Assembly: GCA_910585205.1 (NCBI GenBank)
Contig: CAJUCC010000002.1
Location: 1-35,566 of the forward strand
Length of the DNA stretch: 35,566 bases
Source of the DNA: an uncultured Lachnospiraceae bacterium
GTDB taxonomy: Bacteria; Bacillota; Clostridia; Lachnospirales; Lachnospiraceae
Reading direction: 5' to 3'
The translations under genes and the position numbers were made by a program. A model generated the notes under the pieces. The model was not told where the DNA came from and did not search any database. It saw nothing but the letters and a program-made list of their open reading frames with translations. Below, one piece after another: positions 1-7,725 of this stretch; the first letter of the stretch is position 1, and the number at the start of each line of letters is the position of its first letter.

Positions 1-2
1 AA

Positions 3-320
3 CTTGCCGATTCGATTTTGGAAGTCAGTGTACAGGCAAATGCACACTTGATAAAAGCCATGCAGGGAGATGAGACTATGACACAGACATTGCTACAAAT
101 AATAGAACCCCAATTACTTCTCAGAGAAAAAGAATGGAAACAAGAAGGTTTGAAAGAAGGCCTAAAAGAAGGTTTGAAAGAAGGCTTGAAAAAAGGCATA
201 CAGGGAACCGTGGATGTTCTTCGGAGCCTGAAATATGAAGACGGTGAGATAAAGCCGATTATCAGGAAAGAATACGGACTCACCGACGAAGAAGCCGATG
301 AATATCTGTCGGAAATATAA
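3..320 (+). CDS. C-terminal part of an Rpn-like recombination-promoting nuclease / PD-(D/E)XK transposase family protein (5' end outside window)
   Basis: The frame is open from the first complete codon at position 3, so the gene almost certainly begins upstream; the TTG at 18 is not needed as a start. The visible 105 residues hold no catalytic motif. They contain a charged helical stretch with a repeated EGLK unit at about residues 48-63 (four copies), then a short helical end. Runs of this type are common near the C-terminus of Rpn/PD-(D/E)XK nuclease-transposase proteins in Clostridia, where the nuclease domain is N-terminal. The family call is an inference from that tail and is not certain. 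The next gene follows on the same strand 45 bp later. Confidence 0.5.
   Translation, partial: LADSILEVSVQANAHLIKAMQGDETMTQTLLQIIEPQLLLREKEWKQEGLKEGLKEGLKEGLKKGIQGTVDVLRSLKYEDGEIKPIIRKEYGLTDEEADEYLSEI
144..191 (+). repeat. Four tandem 12-bp units inside the Rpn-like gene
   Basis: The units are GAAGGTTTGAAA, GAAGGCCTAAAA, GAAGGTTTGAAA and GAAGGCTTGAAA. They encode the EGLK repeats. A degenerate fifth unit follows at 192. In-frame 12-bp units can gain or lose copies by slippage without breaking the frame. Confidence 0.85.
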
Positions 321-365
321 CATTTTCAGGCACAAAACAAAGCACAAACCGGAAAGGAATTACAT

Positions 366-866
366 ATGCTCTCCTGCAGGATAACGGAACTGAAAAATTT
401 TATGAGCAGGCTTCTGACAACGGACTGTTTTGATACATTTTTGTTGGAAAAAGCCGTTATCACGACTTATAACACGTTCACGATAGACGGCCATACAGAG
501 CGGGACTTTTTTACCGCCGAAGAATGGGAAGACCCTTCTGTCCACGCATACGATCTGTCGCGGTGGGCCGACATGCGCCCGGTCTGTTACTCCCTGATTA
601 AAGGCAAAAAGACCCCCGTCAGGATAAAGTTTATCCTGCAGCTCAAACCGGAAATCATGGAACGGCTGATTGTCCAGAGCGGCGCAGCGGTTCCTGCGAA
701 TTATGTAAAAGCGTTTGTCCTCACAATCCGCTATGAAAACGGAAATATGACCTGCATCACCGGCGTTTCACTGTTCGATTTTTTACCGGACAAAACCCCG
801 GAGCGGATTTGGGACGAAGCGTTTCGAACATTTTTGCTGAAACAGGATATTTCCTGCGAAATGTAG
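366..866 (+). CDS. DUF5721-like protein of unknown function
   Basis: The protein has 166 residues, starting at ATG 366 behind an AAAGGAA ribosome binding site. It has no signal peptide or membrane segment, so it is probably cytosolic. The N-terminal pattern (KNFM..LL....FD.FLLEKA.I.T.NTFTIDG) matches what I remember of the DUF5721 family of Clostridiales, whose function is unknown. No catalytic motif stands out. It is transcribed away from the edge and converges on fba, with a shared hairpin between them. The coding call is firm, the family name moderate. Confidence 0.75.
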   Translation: MLSCRITELKNFMSRLLTTDCFDTFLLEKAVITTYNTFTIDGHTERDFFTAEEWEDPSVHAYDLSRWADMRPVCYSLIKGKKTPVRIKFILQLKPEIMERLIVQSGAAVPANYVKAFVLTIRYENGNMTCITGVSLFDFLPDKTPERIWDEAFRTFLLKQDISCEM

Positions 867-900
867 AAGAAACGGCTGCCTTATCCCCGCAACATAACAA

Positions 901-925
901 AGGAGCGCTGTAAAACAGCGCTCCT
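901..925. terminator. Bidirectional hairpin between the DUF5721-like gene and fba
   Basis: A perfect 11-bp stem (901-911 with 915-925) closes an AAA loop between two convergent genes. Both flanks are only moderately T-rich: TTCTCATTTTC on plus and TTTGTTATG on minus. It could end transcription from either side. Confidence 0.75.
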
Positions 926-933
926 TCTCATTT

Positions 934-1869
934 TCAGGCTTTTCCGTTACTTCCGAGTACTTCTGTAATCTTATGAGCCACAACATCTTTCACATACTGA
1001 CGTCCCACTTTGAGATATTCTCTGGGATCGAATTTTGCGGGATCATTCCACATAACCTCTCTGATACCTGCCGTCATAGCAAGGCGCAGATCGGAGTCAA
1101 TATTGATCTTGCAGACTGCGGAACGTGCCGCCTCACGCAGCATTTCTTCCGGAATGCCGATAGCGTCTGCCAGGTTTCCGCCGTTTGCCTGAATAATCTT
1201 TACATATTCCTGTGATACGGAAGATGCACCGTGCAGAACGATCGGGAAATTGGGAAGGCGTTTGGAAACCTCTTCCAGAATGTCGAAACGAAGCTGCGGT
1301 TTCTGGCCCGGTTTGAACTTAAATGCGCCATGGCTTGTTCCGATTGCGATTGCCAGAGAGTCAACGCCGGTGCGGCTTACGAACTCTTCCACTTCATCGG
1401 GCTGTGTATACTGTGCGTCATCGGCCTTTACCTTTACATCGTCTTCGATGCCGGCCAGTTTGCCAAGCTCTGCTTCAACCACAACGCCTTTTTCATGTGC
1501 ATACTCCACTACCTTCTTGGTAATTTCGATGTTCTCGTCAAAAGAAAATCTGGAAGCATCGATCATAACAGAAGTAAATCCGCCATCGATACAGGACTTG
1601 CAAATTTCAAAATCTGCACCGTGATCCAGATGAAGCGCGATCGGAATATCGTTCAGTTCCAGCGCTGCCTTTACAAGATGTACCAGATATTCGTGCTGTG
1701 CATACTTTCTTGCACCTGCAGAAACCTGAAGGATGATCGGGGAATTCAGCTCACCCGCTGCCTCTGTGATACCCTGTACGATCTCCATGTTGTTTACATT
1801 GAAAGCACCGATTGCGTAATGCCCTTCGTAAGCTTTCTTAAACATTTCTTTCGTCGTTACTAATGCCAT
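934..1869 (-). CDS. fba: Class II fructose-1,6-bisphosphate aldolase
   Basis: This 311-residue cytosolic enzyme cleaves fructose-1,6-bisphosphate to dihydroxyacetone phosphate and glyceraldehyde-3-phosphate in glycolysis, and runs the reverse reaction in gluconeogenesis. Class II zinc-enzyme landmarks are in order: HLDHG with D82 and H83, AELG with E134, GTSHG with H180, LHGAS with H213, and NIDSD at 256-260. H83, H180 and H213 fit the zinc ligands and D82 the catalytic acid. The start ATG at 1869 has an AAGGAAGG ribosome binding site. A sigma-A-type promoter lies just upstream, and the gene appears monocistronic. Length and motifs are normal. It could in principle favour tagatose-bisphosphate, but the glycolytic role is the default. 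Confidence 0.97.
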   Translation of the reverse strand: MALVTTKEMFKKAYEGHYAIGAFNVNNMEIVQGITEAAGELNSPIILQVSAGARKYAQHEYLVHLVKAALELNDIPIALHLDHGADFEICKSCIDGGFTSVMIDASRFSFDENIEITKKVVEYAHEKGVVVEAELGKLAGIEDDVKVKADDAQYTQPDEVEEFVSRTGVDSLAIAIGTSHGAFKFKPGQKPQLRFDILEEVSKRLPNFPIVLHGASSVSQEYVKIIQANGGNLADAIGIPEEMLREAARSAVCKINIDSDLRLAMTAGIREVMWNDPAKFDPREYLKVGRQYVKDVVAHKITEVLGSNGKA

Positions 1870-1926
1870 ATTACGTACCTTCCTTTCGATCTTGGTAAAA
1901 TTTAGAGAATTTAACCTTCAATTTTT

Positions 1927-1955
1927 ATTTTAAACTTTTTCCTCGACTTTGTCCA
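1927..1955 (-). promoter_or_regulatory. Sigma-A-type promoter of fba
   Basis: On the minus strand TGGACA, a 17-bp spacer and TAAAAT read toward fba. The start would be about 50 nt before the ATG. The rest of 1870-2033 shows no terminator or other gene. Confidence 0.65.
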
Positions 1956-2033
1956 TATAAAACTAAAAAAATGCGCCGCCATCTCATGAACTTCTGTCGG
2001 AAAACACACTGTCACCGATCAATGCAATATGCC

Positions 2034-2606
2034 TCATTCCCGCGCGGCAGCCCATGCCGCCAGCTTGCGGTTCAGCTTCGTATAAATCCGTTCCTGAAAC
2101 CACGGTTCCGTGGATGCCGCCACCGCTTCCTCCGGCGTAAACCATGCCACGCCACTGTTTTCGTCCGGTTTAATCGTGACAGCGGCCGTATCGTCCGCTT
2201 CCAGCAGATATGTCACATTCAGATGCAGATGAGACGGCACATAAAGGCCTCTTTTTTCATGCCCGTCCACCGTCAGTATTTCCAGTGAAAAAATATCTTC
2301 CGAAAGCGGTCTGACACCGCCGATGCCGCTCTCCTCTTCCACCTCCCGCACGGCCACGGAGAGCAGATCCGTCTCACCGTCCGCATGACCGCCGAGCCAG
2401 GACCAGGAATGATAAATATTATGCCAGACCATCAGTACCCGGTCCGCAGCGGGATTTGCCACCCAGGCGGAAGCCGTCATATGCGCCAGCCTGTTTTCCC
2501 GCAGAAAAATGTCCGGCAGTGCAAGCGCGCGGCATATTTCCTCTCTGTCCTCTTTCTCCTGTTCATTCCATGGAAGATAGCTCTGTAACTGCTTTGTCAA
2601 ATTCAT
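2034..2606 (-). CDS. NUDIX hydrolase
   Basis: The protein has about 190 residues. It carries one NUDIX box, GGHADGE followed by REVEEESGI, the metal-binding site used to hydrolyse nucleoside diphosphate-linked substrates. The first Glu of the canonical box is shifted by one residue, as in the GGHADG subgroup. The preferred start is ATG 2606, nine bases after AAGGGGA; a TTG at 2615 in the same frame sits too close to that site. It follows recQ by about 20 bp and is probably the last gene of the unit that starts at 5546. The substrate cannot be told from sequence; sanitation of damaged nucleotides or an ADP-ribose-like role are both possible. Confidence 0.88.
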   Translation of the reverse strand: MNLTKQLQSYLPWNEQEKEDREEICRALALPDIFLRENRLAHMTASAWVANPAADRVLMVWHNIYHSWSWLGGHADGETDLLSVAVREVEEESGIGGVRPLSEDIFSLEILTVDGHEKRGLYVPSHLHLNVTYLLEADDTAAVTIKPDENSGVAWFTPEEAVAASTEPWFQERIYTKLNRKLAAWAAARE

Positions 2607-2628
2607 CTTTTGCAATCCCCTTATCTGT

Positions 2629-4506
2629 TTAACCGGAAGAATTCTGAAACGCCCGGATACACTCCAGAAATCGTTCGCCGTATTTTTCGTACTTGTATTC
2701 GCCTACTCCGGGCACCGCAAGCATCTCCTGCTTCGTCTGCGGCTGCTGAATGCACATATGCGTCAGTGTTTTATCGGAAAAGACAAGATAGGGCGGCACC
2801 TTTGCCTTACGCGCCAGCTCCATGCGCAGGCTGCGCAGTCGTTCAAACAAAAGTTCTCCCCTTCCCGCCCCAGCGCTGTCGTCCGCTCCGTAACGGCTCT
2901 TTCCTCTCTTTTTTTCCTCCGAACGTGTCGATGCGTTGCCCGTCTCTTTCGCCATCTTCATCAGAAACCGCTGTCCGCCATCCAGTATCTCCCCGGATTT
3001 TTCGGTCAGTCTGACGACGGCATAGGCGTCGTCCGTCACCGTCACATATCCCCGAATCTGCAGTTCCTGCAGCACCTGCCGGATGCGGTATACGGGCATC
3101 CGGGCCAGCGCACCGTAACAGGGATTCTCATGCAGCCCGTAATCCCGTATTTTCGCAGTACGCGCGCCCCGGACGGTATCGATAATAACAACCGTGCCGT
3201 ACCGCTGGCGGGCGGATCTGACACACCCCAGCAGCGCGGATGCCGCTTCCGTAAGATCCTTCTCCTCGAACTGTGTCAGACAGTTGGAGCAGTTCCCGCA
3301 ATAACTGCTTCCGTATTCTCCGAAATACTGCAGCAGATAGTCCCGCAGACAGCCGTTGGTATAACAGTAAAACGTCATTTTCTGCAGCCGCTCCCGGTCC
3401 CGCTCCGCCACAAGGGCCTTTGTCACCTCGTCCAGTTCCTCATTGTCTTGATTGTGCTCGATAAAAAAGCGGTTTGTCGCCACATCCTGTCCGCTGTAAT
3501 ACAGAATGCATTCCGCAGGCTCCCCGTCACGCCCGGCCCTGCCCGCCTCCTGATAATACGATTCCGGATTTTTGGGCATGCCGAAGTGAAGCACAAACCG
3601 GACATTGCTCTTATCAATGCCCATGCCAAACGCATTGGTCGCCACAATAACCGGCGCCCTGTCGTAAATGAAATCGTCCTGATTCTTCCGCCGTTCCGCA
3701 TCGTCCAGGCCGGCATGATAACGCGTGACCGCAAACCCGTCCCGTATCAGCTTCTGGCATACCTCTTCCACCTGCTTCCGTGTCAGACAGTAGATAATGC
3801 CGCTCTCACCTCTGTGCGTCTCCAGATAATTCCGTATCGCCCCATAGCGGTCCTTTCCGCTCATTACTCCGAAATACAGATTACTCCGGTCAAATCCGGT
3901 GGACATCACAACCGGCTCCCGGAGCCGTACAATATCGATAATGTCATCCCGCACTTCTCTCGTGGCCGTAGCCGTAAACGCGCCGACAACGGGACGCCGG
4001 GGCAGCGCCGCGATAAAGTCGGGAATTTTCAGATAACCCGGGCGGAAATCCTGTCCCCACTGGGAAACGCAGTGCGCTTCGTCAATGGCGACCATGGAAA
4101 TTCCGGCATGCAGCGCAAAATCGAGAAATGCTTCCGTCATCAACCGCTCCGGCGCCACATAAATAATCGGATACCTGCCCTGTCGTGCCAGCGCGAGCGC
4201 CTTGTAATACTGTCCGGCCGTCAGCGAACTGTTCAGATAAGCCGCATGAATGCCGGCCTGATTGAGGTTCCCCACCTGATCCTTCATCAGAGAAATCAAC
4301 GGCGACACGACCAGTGTAATCCCTTCCGTCAACAGCGCCGGAATCTGATAGCACAGTGATTTTCCCGCCCCCGTCGGCATAATCCCAAGCACATCCCGTC
4401 CCTCCAGGATACTGTCGATCAATGTCTCCTGCGCACCGCGAAAACTGTCGTAACCGAAGTACTTTTTCAAAATTTCATATTTATCCATATGACCAGTATA
4501 TGACAA
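2629..4506 (-). CDS. recQ: ATP-dependent DNA helicase RecQ
   Basis: A superfamily 2 3'-5' DNA helicase of up to 625 residues, used in recombination and fork repair. In order: Walker A PTGAGKS (44-50), SPLISLMKDQV motif (68-78), DEAH (142-145) followed by the RecQ aromatic-rich loop SQWGQDFRPGY, a helicase C domain, a RecQ zinc-binding region with four Cys (around 380-412, ending CGNCSNC), a winged helix, and a C-terminal HRDC domain (about 545-620). Length is typical. The start is unclear: TTG 4506 lies only about 2 bases after AGGGGAG, while ATG 4488 lies 20 bases after it. It follows the DUF4230-like gene by 21 bp and precedes the NUDIX gene, so it is probably part of that operon. Confidence 0.96.
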   Translation of the reverse strand: MSYTGHMDKYEILKKYFGYDSFRGAQETLIDSILEGRDVLGIMPTGAGKSLCYQIPALLTEGITLVVSPLISLMKDQVGNLNQAGIHAAYLNSSLTAGQYYKALALARQGRYPIIYVAPERLMTEAFLDFALHAGISMVAIDEAHCVSQWGQDFRPGYLKIPDFIAALPRRPVVGAFTATATREVRDDIIDIVRLREPVVMSTGFDRSNLYFGVMSGKDRYGAIRNYLETHRGESGIIYCLTRKQVEEVCQKLIRDGFAVTRYHAGLDDAERRKNQDDFIYDRAPVIVATNAFGMGIDKSNVRFVLHFGMPKNPESYYQEAGRAGRDGEPAECILYYSGQDVATNRFFIEHNQDNEELDEVTKALVAERDRERLQKMTFYCYTNGCLRDYLLQYFGEYGSSYCGNCSNCLTQFEEKDLTEAASALLGCVRSARQRYGTVVIIDTVRGARTAKIRDYGLHENPCYGALARMPVYRIRQVLQELQIRGYVTVTDDAYAVVRLTEKSGEILDGGQRFLMKMAKETGNASTRSEEKKRGKSRYGADDSAGAGRGELLFERLRSLRMELARKAKVPPYLVFSDKTLTHMCIQQPQTKQEMLAVPGVGEYKYEKYGERFLECIRAFQNSSG

Positions 4507-4527
4507 AACTCCCCTGTAAACAAGCCG

Positions 4528-5265
4528 TCATTCCACAAATTCGACAACAACCTGCAAATCGGGAATATCGGGATTCCAGCTCCTGACCAGATCCGTGAGC
4601 AGGTTTTCCGCCGCATCTTCTGCACTCCGCGCAAAGTCCCGGTTGGATCCAAACGCTTCCCGGAGCAGTCTGTCCGCCTCCTTTTCATGCCTGCGCGCCA
4701 GCGCTTCTCCCCGGGAAATGCTGTCATTGCGCCAGTCGTTATCCCAATACAGCCGCTGTATATTCCCATAGTCAATCGCGCACATCGTTATCTCCGGTGC
4801 GGGCGCTCTTACGATCACACAGCCACGTATATTGTCGGCCAAAAATTCACTGACAGACAAATCCACCGCGAAAGCGGCTTCTCCCGGCACTTCCAGCCAT
4901 ACCGCTATATTCTCGTCATTATCCTGCGGCTCTTCCGCAATAAACGCCACATCGTATGCCTTCAGCACTTCCAGCGTTGTCCTCTCCCGGCTCCCTTCGA
5001 CGCGGATAACCGCCGTATTCCGCACATGGTTTTCTCTTTCTGCCAGTTTGTAATACATGCCGTAAAACTTCTCATACACGGTTTCGGCAGTTTCTTTTTT
5101 TGTCCTCTCATATGCGGCTTCGGCCGATTCCGCGCCGCGCTGCATCGCATTTCGCATCAGCAGTACGCCCGTGCCTGCCATCCCCCAAATCAGAATCCAT
5201 AAAATGGCCGTAGTCCGGTATCGTCTTTTCCGATCCGCTCCTGCCTGTCCGCTTTGCCCTGCCAT
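4528..5265 (-). CDS. DUF4230-like membrane-anchored protein
   Basis: This 245-residue protein has a basic N-terminus and one membrane segment (about 18-37), followed by a predicted extracellular part. A coiled stretch (41-75) is followed by a beta-rich region with VWLEVPGEAAFAVDL and VRAPAPEI, then a helical tail ending in a short strand (VVVEF). This layout resembles DUF4230, a family of unknown function; the match is from memory and moderate. It starts 2 bp after the stop of a small secreted-protein gene, so the two are almost certainly translated from one message. No catalytic residues are evident. A scaffold or envelope role is possible but not shown. Confidence 0.8.
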   Translation of the reverse strand: MAGQSGQAGADRKRRYRTTAILWILIWGMAGTGVLLMRNAMQRGAESAEAAYERTKKETAETVYEKFYGMYYKLAERENHVRNTAVIRVEGSRERTTLEVLKAYDVAFIAEEPQDNDENIAVWLEVPGEAAFAVDLSVSEFLADNIRGCVIVRAPAPEITMCAIDYGNIQRLYWDNDWRNDSISRGEALARRHEKEADRLLREAFGSNRDFARSAEDAAENLLTDLVRSWNPDIPDLQVVVEFVE

Positions 5266-5267
5266 GT

Positions 5268-5546
5268 CTATTCTCCCTCATTTTTAAAAACAATCCGCAC
5301 ATCCGCCCCTTCTTCGCAAAACGCTGCCGTCAGCATTCCCACTTGCTCTTTTGCGGCATTGCGAGCCTGTTCGCGTAAAACCGGATAATTTGCAATTTCC
5401 CGCAGCGTCGTCTTCCGGACCTGTCCTGTATCCACAGATGCCTGTGATTCCCGCGGCATCGCCGCCTCCACACGGCGGTCATCCCCTTTCCATCCCGCAA
5501 CGGTCAAAACCGCCAGAACGAACATTGCAAAAAATATCTTTTTCAT
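5268..5546 (-). CDS. Small secreted or membrane-tethered protein paired with the DUF4230-like gene
   Basis: Ninety-two residues. MKK is followed by a hydrophobic stretch (4-19) and then charged residues, consistent with a signal peptide or anchor, with a possible cleavage near VEAA. The mature part is mostly helical and ends in a short strand (VRIVF). Its last 30 residues resemble the end of the neighbouring DUF4230-like protein in spacing of Ala, Leu and the final V.F strand. The start ATG 5546 has a GAAGGAAG ribosome binding site. It is the first gene of the run toward the NUDIX gene. I do not recognise a named family. Confidence 0.7.
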   Translation of the reverse strand: MKKIFFAMFVLAVLTVAGWKGDDRRVEAAMPRESQASVDTGQVRKTTLREIANYPVLREQARNAAKEQVGMLTAAFCEEGADVRIVFKNEGE

Positions 5547-5594
5547 ACTTCCTTCATTATATTGGCCGCTCCGGCAAAAGATGTATGGCGCAAT

Positions 5595-5624
5595 AAAAAA
5601 GTCCCGGGAATACTGCGTTCCCGG
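5595..5624 (-). terminator. Intrinsic terminator after gdhA
   Basis: A CCGGGAA/TTCCCGG stem (5604-5610 with 5618-5624) with a 7-nt loop is followed on the minus strand by six T residues (5600-5595). It lies 55 bp past the gdhA stop and upstream of the 5546 gene. Confidence 0.85.
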
Positions 5625-5678
5625 AACCTTTTCTTTCCTTTTTTATTCTATGTCCGATTCTGTTTTGTCAAACCCGCG

Positions 5679-7013
5679 CTACACAATCCCCTGTGCCGTC
5701 ATGGCATCCGCCACTTTCAAAAAGCCTGCGATATTGGCGCCGGCAACGTAGTTGCCTTCCATGCCATACTTTTTGGCAGCCGCGTCAAGATTGTGGAAAA
5801 TATTGACCATAATATTTTTCAGTTTGCCGTCCACCTCTTCAAATGTCCAGCTCAAACGTTCGCTGTTCTGGCTCATTTCCAGTGCGGATGTCGCCACGCC
5901 GCCGGCATTGGCAGCTTTGCCCGGTGCAAACAGAACACCGTTATTTTGCAGATATTCGGTCGCTTCCATTGTCGTAGGCATATTGGCGCCTTCCGCTACC
6001 GCAATGCAGCCGCTGGCAACGAGCGCTTTGGCATCTTCCAGATCCAGTTCGTTCTGGGTCGCACAGGGAAGCGCCACGTCACATTTGACAGTCCATACAC
6101 CTCTGCCCTCATGATATTCCACTCCCGGCTTCGCTTTGGCGTATTCCGTCAGTCTTGCCCGTTTTACTTCTTTTATTTCCTTTAACAGTGCGACGTCGAT
6201 ACCGTCCTTGTCATATACCCATCCCGTGGAATCCGATACCGTCACAACCTTCGCACCGAGCTCCTGTGCTTTCTGGGTCGCATAGATCGCCACATTTCCG
6301 GAACCGGATACGACAACCGTCTTGCCGTTCAGGTCATGTCCGTTGCATTTCAGCATTTCCTCTGTCAGATACAGCAGGCCGTAACCGGTTGCCTCTGTCC
6401 TGGCAAGAGAACCGCCATAAGACAGACCCTTGCCTGTCAGCACGCCTTCATATACCCCGCGGATTCTTTTATACTGACCGAACATATAGCCGATCTCACG
6501 CGCACCCGTACCAATATCGCCTGCAGGTACATCGGTGTCCGCTCCTATGTACTTGTTCAGCTCTGTCATAAAGCTCTGGCAGAACGCCATCACTTCCCTG
6601 TCCGATTTCCCCTTGGGGTCAAAATCGGAACCGCCTTTCCCGCCGCCGATCGGCAGCCCTGTCAGGGAATTTTTGAATATCTGCTCAAATCCGAGAAACT
6701 TGATAATACCCAGATTTACGGAAGGGTGCAGACGCAGGCCCCCCTTATAAGGTCCGATGGCACTGTTAAACTGTACACGGAATGCATTGTTCACCTGAAC
6801 CTGCCCCTTGTCATCCACCCACGGAACGCGGAACAAAAGTTGTCTCTCCGGCGTTACCAGGCGTTCCAGCAGCGCGTCTTTTCTGTATGCTTCTTCATTG
6901 GCTTCGATCACCACACGGAGAGATTCCAAAACCTCTTTCACCGCCTGATGGAATTCCGGCTGTGCGGGATTTTTCTCCACCACCAGATCAATCACTTCAT
7001 CAACATAAGACAT
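5679..7013 (-). CDS. gdhA: NADP-type glutamate dehydrogenase
   Basis: A 444-residue hexameric-type enzyme that reductively aminates 2-oxoglutarate with ammonium to glutamate, or the reverse. Catalytic landmarks: K90 in GPYKGGLRLHP, K114, K126 in PIGGGKGG, and D166 in PAGDIGTG. All are one position later than the classic C. symbiosum residues as I remember them, supporting a close relationship. The dinucleotide-binding GSGNVA motif is in the second half. NADP versus NAD use is inferred from the 444-450-residue family and is not certain. The start ATG 7013 has a perfect AGGAGG. It has its own promoter and terminator and looks monocistronic. A 12-bp palindrome sits in its leader. Confidence 0.96.
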   Translation of the reverse strand: MSYVDEVIDLVVEKNPAQPEFHQAVKEVLESLRVVIEANEEAYRKDALLERLVTPERQLLFRVPWVDDKGQVQVNNAFRVQFNSAIGPYKGGLRLHPSVNLGIIKFLGFEQIFKNSLTGLPIGGGKGGSDFDPKGKSDREVMAFCQSFMTELNKYIGADTDVPAGDIGTGAREIGYMFGQYKRIRGVYEGVLTGKGLSYGGSLARTEATGYGLLYLTEEMLKCNGHDLNGKTVVVSGSGNVAIYATQKAQELGAKVVTVSDSTGWVYDKDGIDVALLKEIKEVKRARLTEYAKAKPGVEYHEGRGVWTVKCDVALPCATQNELDLEDAKALVASGCIAVAEGANMPTTMEATEYLQNNGVLFAPGKAANAGGVATSALEMSQNSERLSWTFEEVDGKLKNIMVNIFHNLDAAAKKYGMEGNYVAGANIAGFLKVADAMTAQGIV

Positions 7014-7066
7014 AATTTTTCCTCCTCTATCATTGTATACATGTATAAAATATAAAATCCATTAGT

Positions 7067-7095
7067 ATTATATACCGCACTTTATCCGATGGCAA
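7067..7095 (-). promoter_or_regulatory. Sigma-A-type promoter of gdhA
   Basis: TTGCCA, a 17-bp spacer and TATAAT on the minus strand point to gdhA. The leader would be about 45 nt and carries the palindrome TATACATGTATA at 7036-7047, ahead of AGGAGG. Confidence 0.75.
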
Positions 7096-7125
7096 GCACT
7101 TTATTTGATTAAATCGCAAAAGTTA

Positions 7126-7557
7126 TCACAGGAATTTCCGGAGCTGGCGGATATTGGACTCCTCAAAATCCATAAATTCCCGCGCCATTTCCACAGCTTC
7201 TTCCCCCGCATTCTCATGCCTGTGCAATGACTGGCACAGTCTGCTGATCTTCCGGCTGCTCTCCTGTATAACAAGCTCCGCAATATGGCTTGTGCTCGTA
7301 TTCAGCAGTGTGTCTTTATAGATACCGCCTGCCACCAGCAGTTCTTCCACCATATTGGTCCGGGCAGGTTCCAGATGTGCGGACAACAGCCGGTCCACCG
7401 CCTCATTCCGCAGTTGTGAATAGCGCAGTGACTGTCTTGACAACTGCAGTGCCAGCGCATCGTCATAAATTTTCTCCGAAACCGTCTCCACTGCCTTCAT
7501 CGCCAGTTCCGCATTTTTCTGTACATCCCGCAATACTTGTATATCTTCCCGCCGCAT
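7126..7557 (-). CDS. Helical hypothetical protein
   Basis: A 143-residue, highly charged and mostly alpha-helical protein without signal peptide, membrane segment or Cys motifs. I do not recognise the family. The pattern of long helices with spaced His, Glu and Asp (for example SLHRHENAGEEAVEMAREF near 110-128) could suggest a four-helix bundle, but no clear metal-binding ferritin motif is present. The start ATG 7557 is preceded by GGGTGA, a weak ribosome binding site, and a promoter lies 50-80 bp upstream. It ends 30 bp before the gdhA promoter, with no strong terminator seen. Confidence 0.75.
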   Translation of the reverse strand: MRREDIQVLRDVQKNAELAMKAVETVSEKIYDDALALQLSRQSLRYSQLRNEAVDRLLSAHLEPARTNMVEELLVAGGIYKDTLLNTSTSHIAELVIQESSRKISRLCQSLHRHENAGEEAVEMAREFMDFEESNIRQLRKFL

Positions 7558-7608
7558 ATTTTCACCCGATTTCCTGTTTTTTCTTACAGTATTACCGGAA
7601 AAGGGAAA

Positions 7609-7636
7609 ATTATACCGCCGCTGCCGGACAATTCAA
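7609..7636 (-). promoter_or_regulatory. Promoter of the helical hypothetical gene
   Basis: TTGAAT, a 16-bp spacer and TATAAT on the minus strand. It lies between the terminator of the SH3b gene and ATG 7557. Confidence 0.6.
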
Positions 7637-7692
7637 ATAAACATTGTGCCGCAAAAGACATCCGCATGACACGAACAAGCCGGATAACAACG

Positions 7693-7725
7693 AAAAAAAG
7701 AATCGCACAAAGGCGATTCTTTTTT
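7693..7725 (-). terminator. Intrinsic terminator overlapping the stop of the SH3b gene
   Basis: AGAATCGC/GCGATTCT with a 6-nt loop (7699-7720), extended by A and T runs on both sides, gives a strong T-tract on the minus strand. The stop TAA at 7724-7726 lies in the 5' arm. Confidence 0.88.

Noticed and set aside
144..191. A CRISPR-like array from the short tandem units
   Set aside because: Units are 12 bp, contiguous, in frame and without spacers; they are coding repeats.
2758..4359. A 533-codon plus-strand frame opposite recQ
   Set aside because: Shadow of recQ; no conserved motif or start signal.
5556..5561. TATAAT on the minus strand just before the gene at 5546
   Set aside because: It is too close to the ribosome binding site to leave a leader, and no -35 is found 17 bp upstream.
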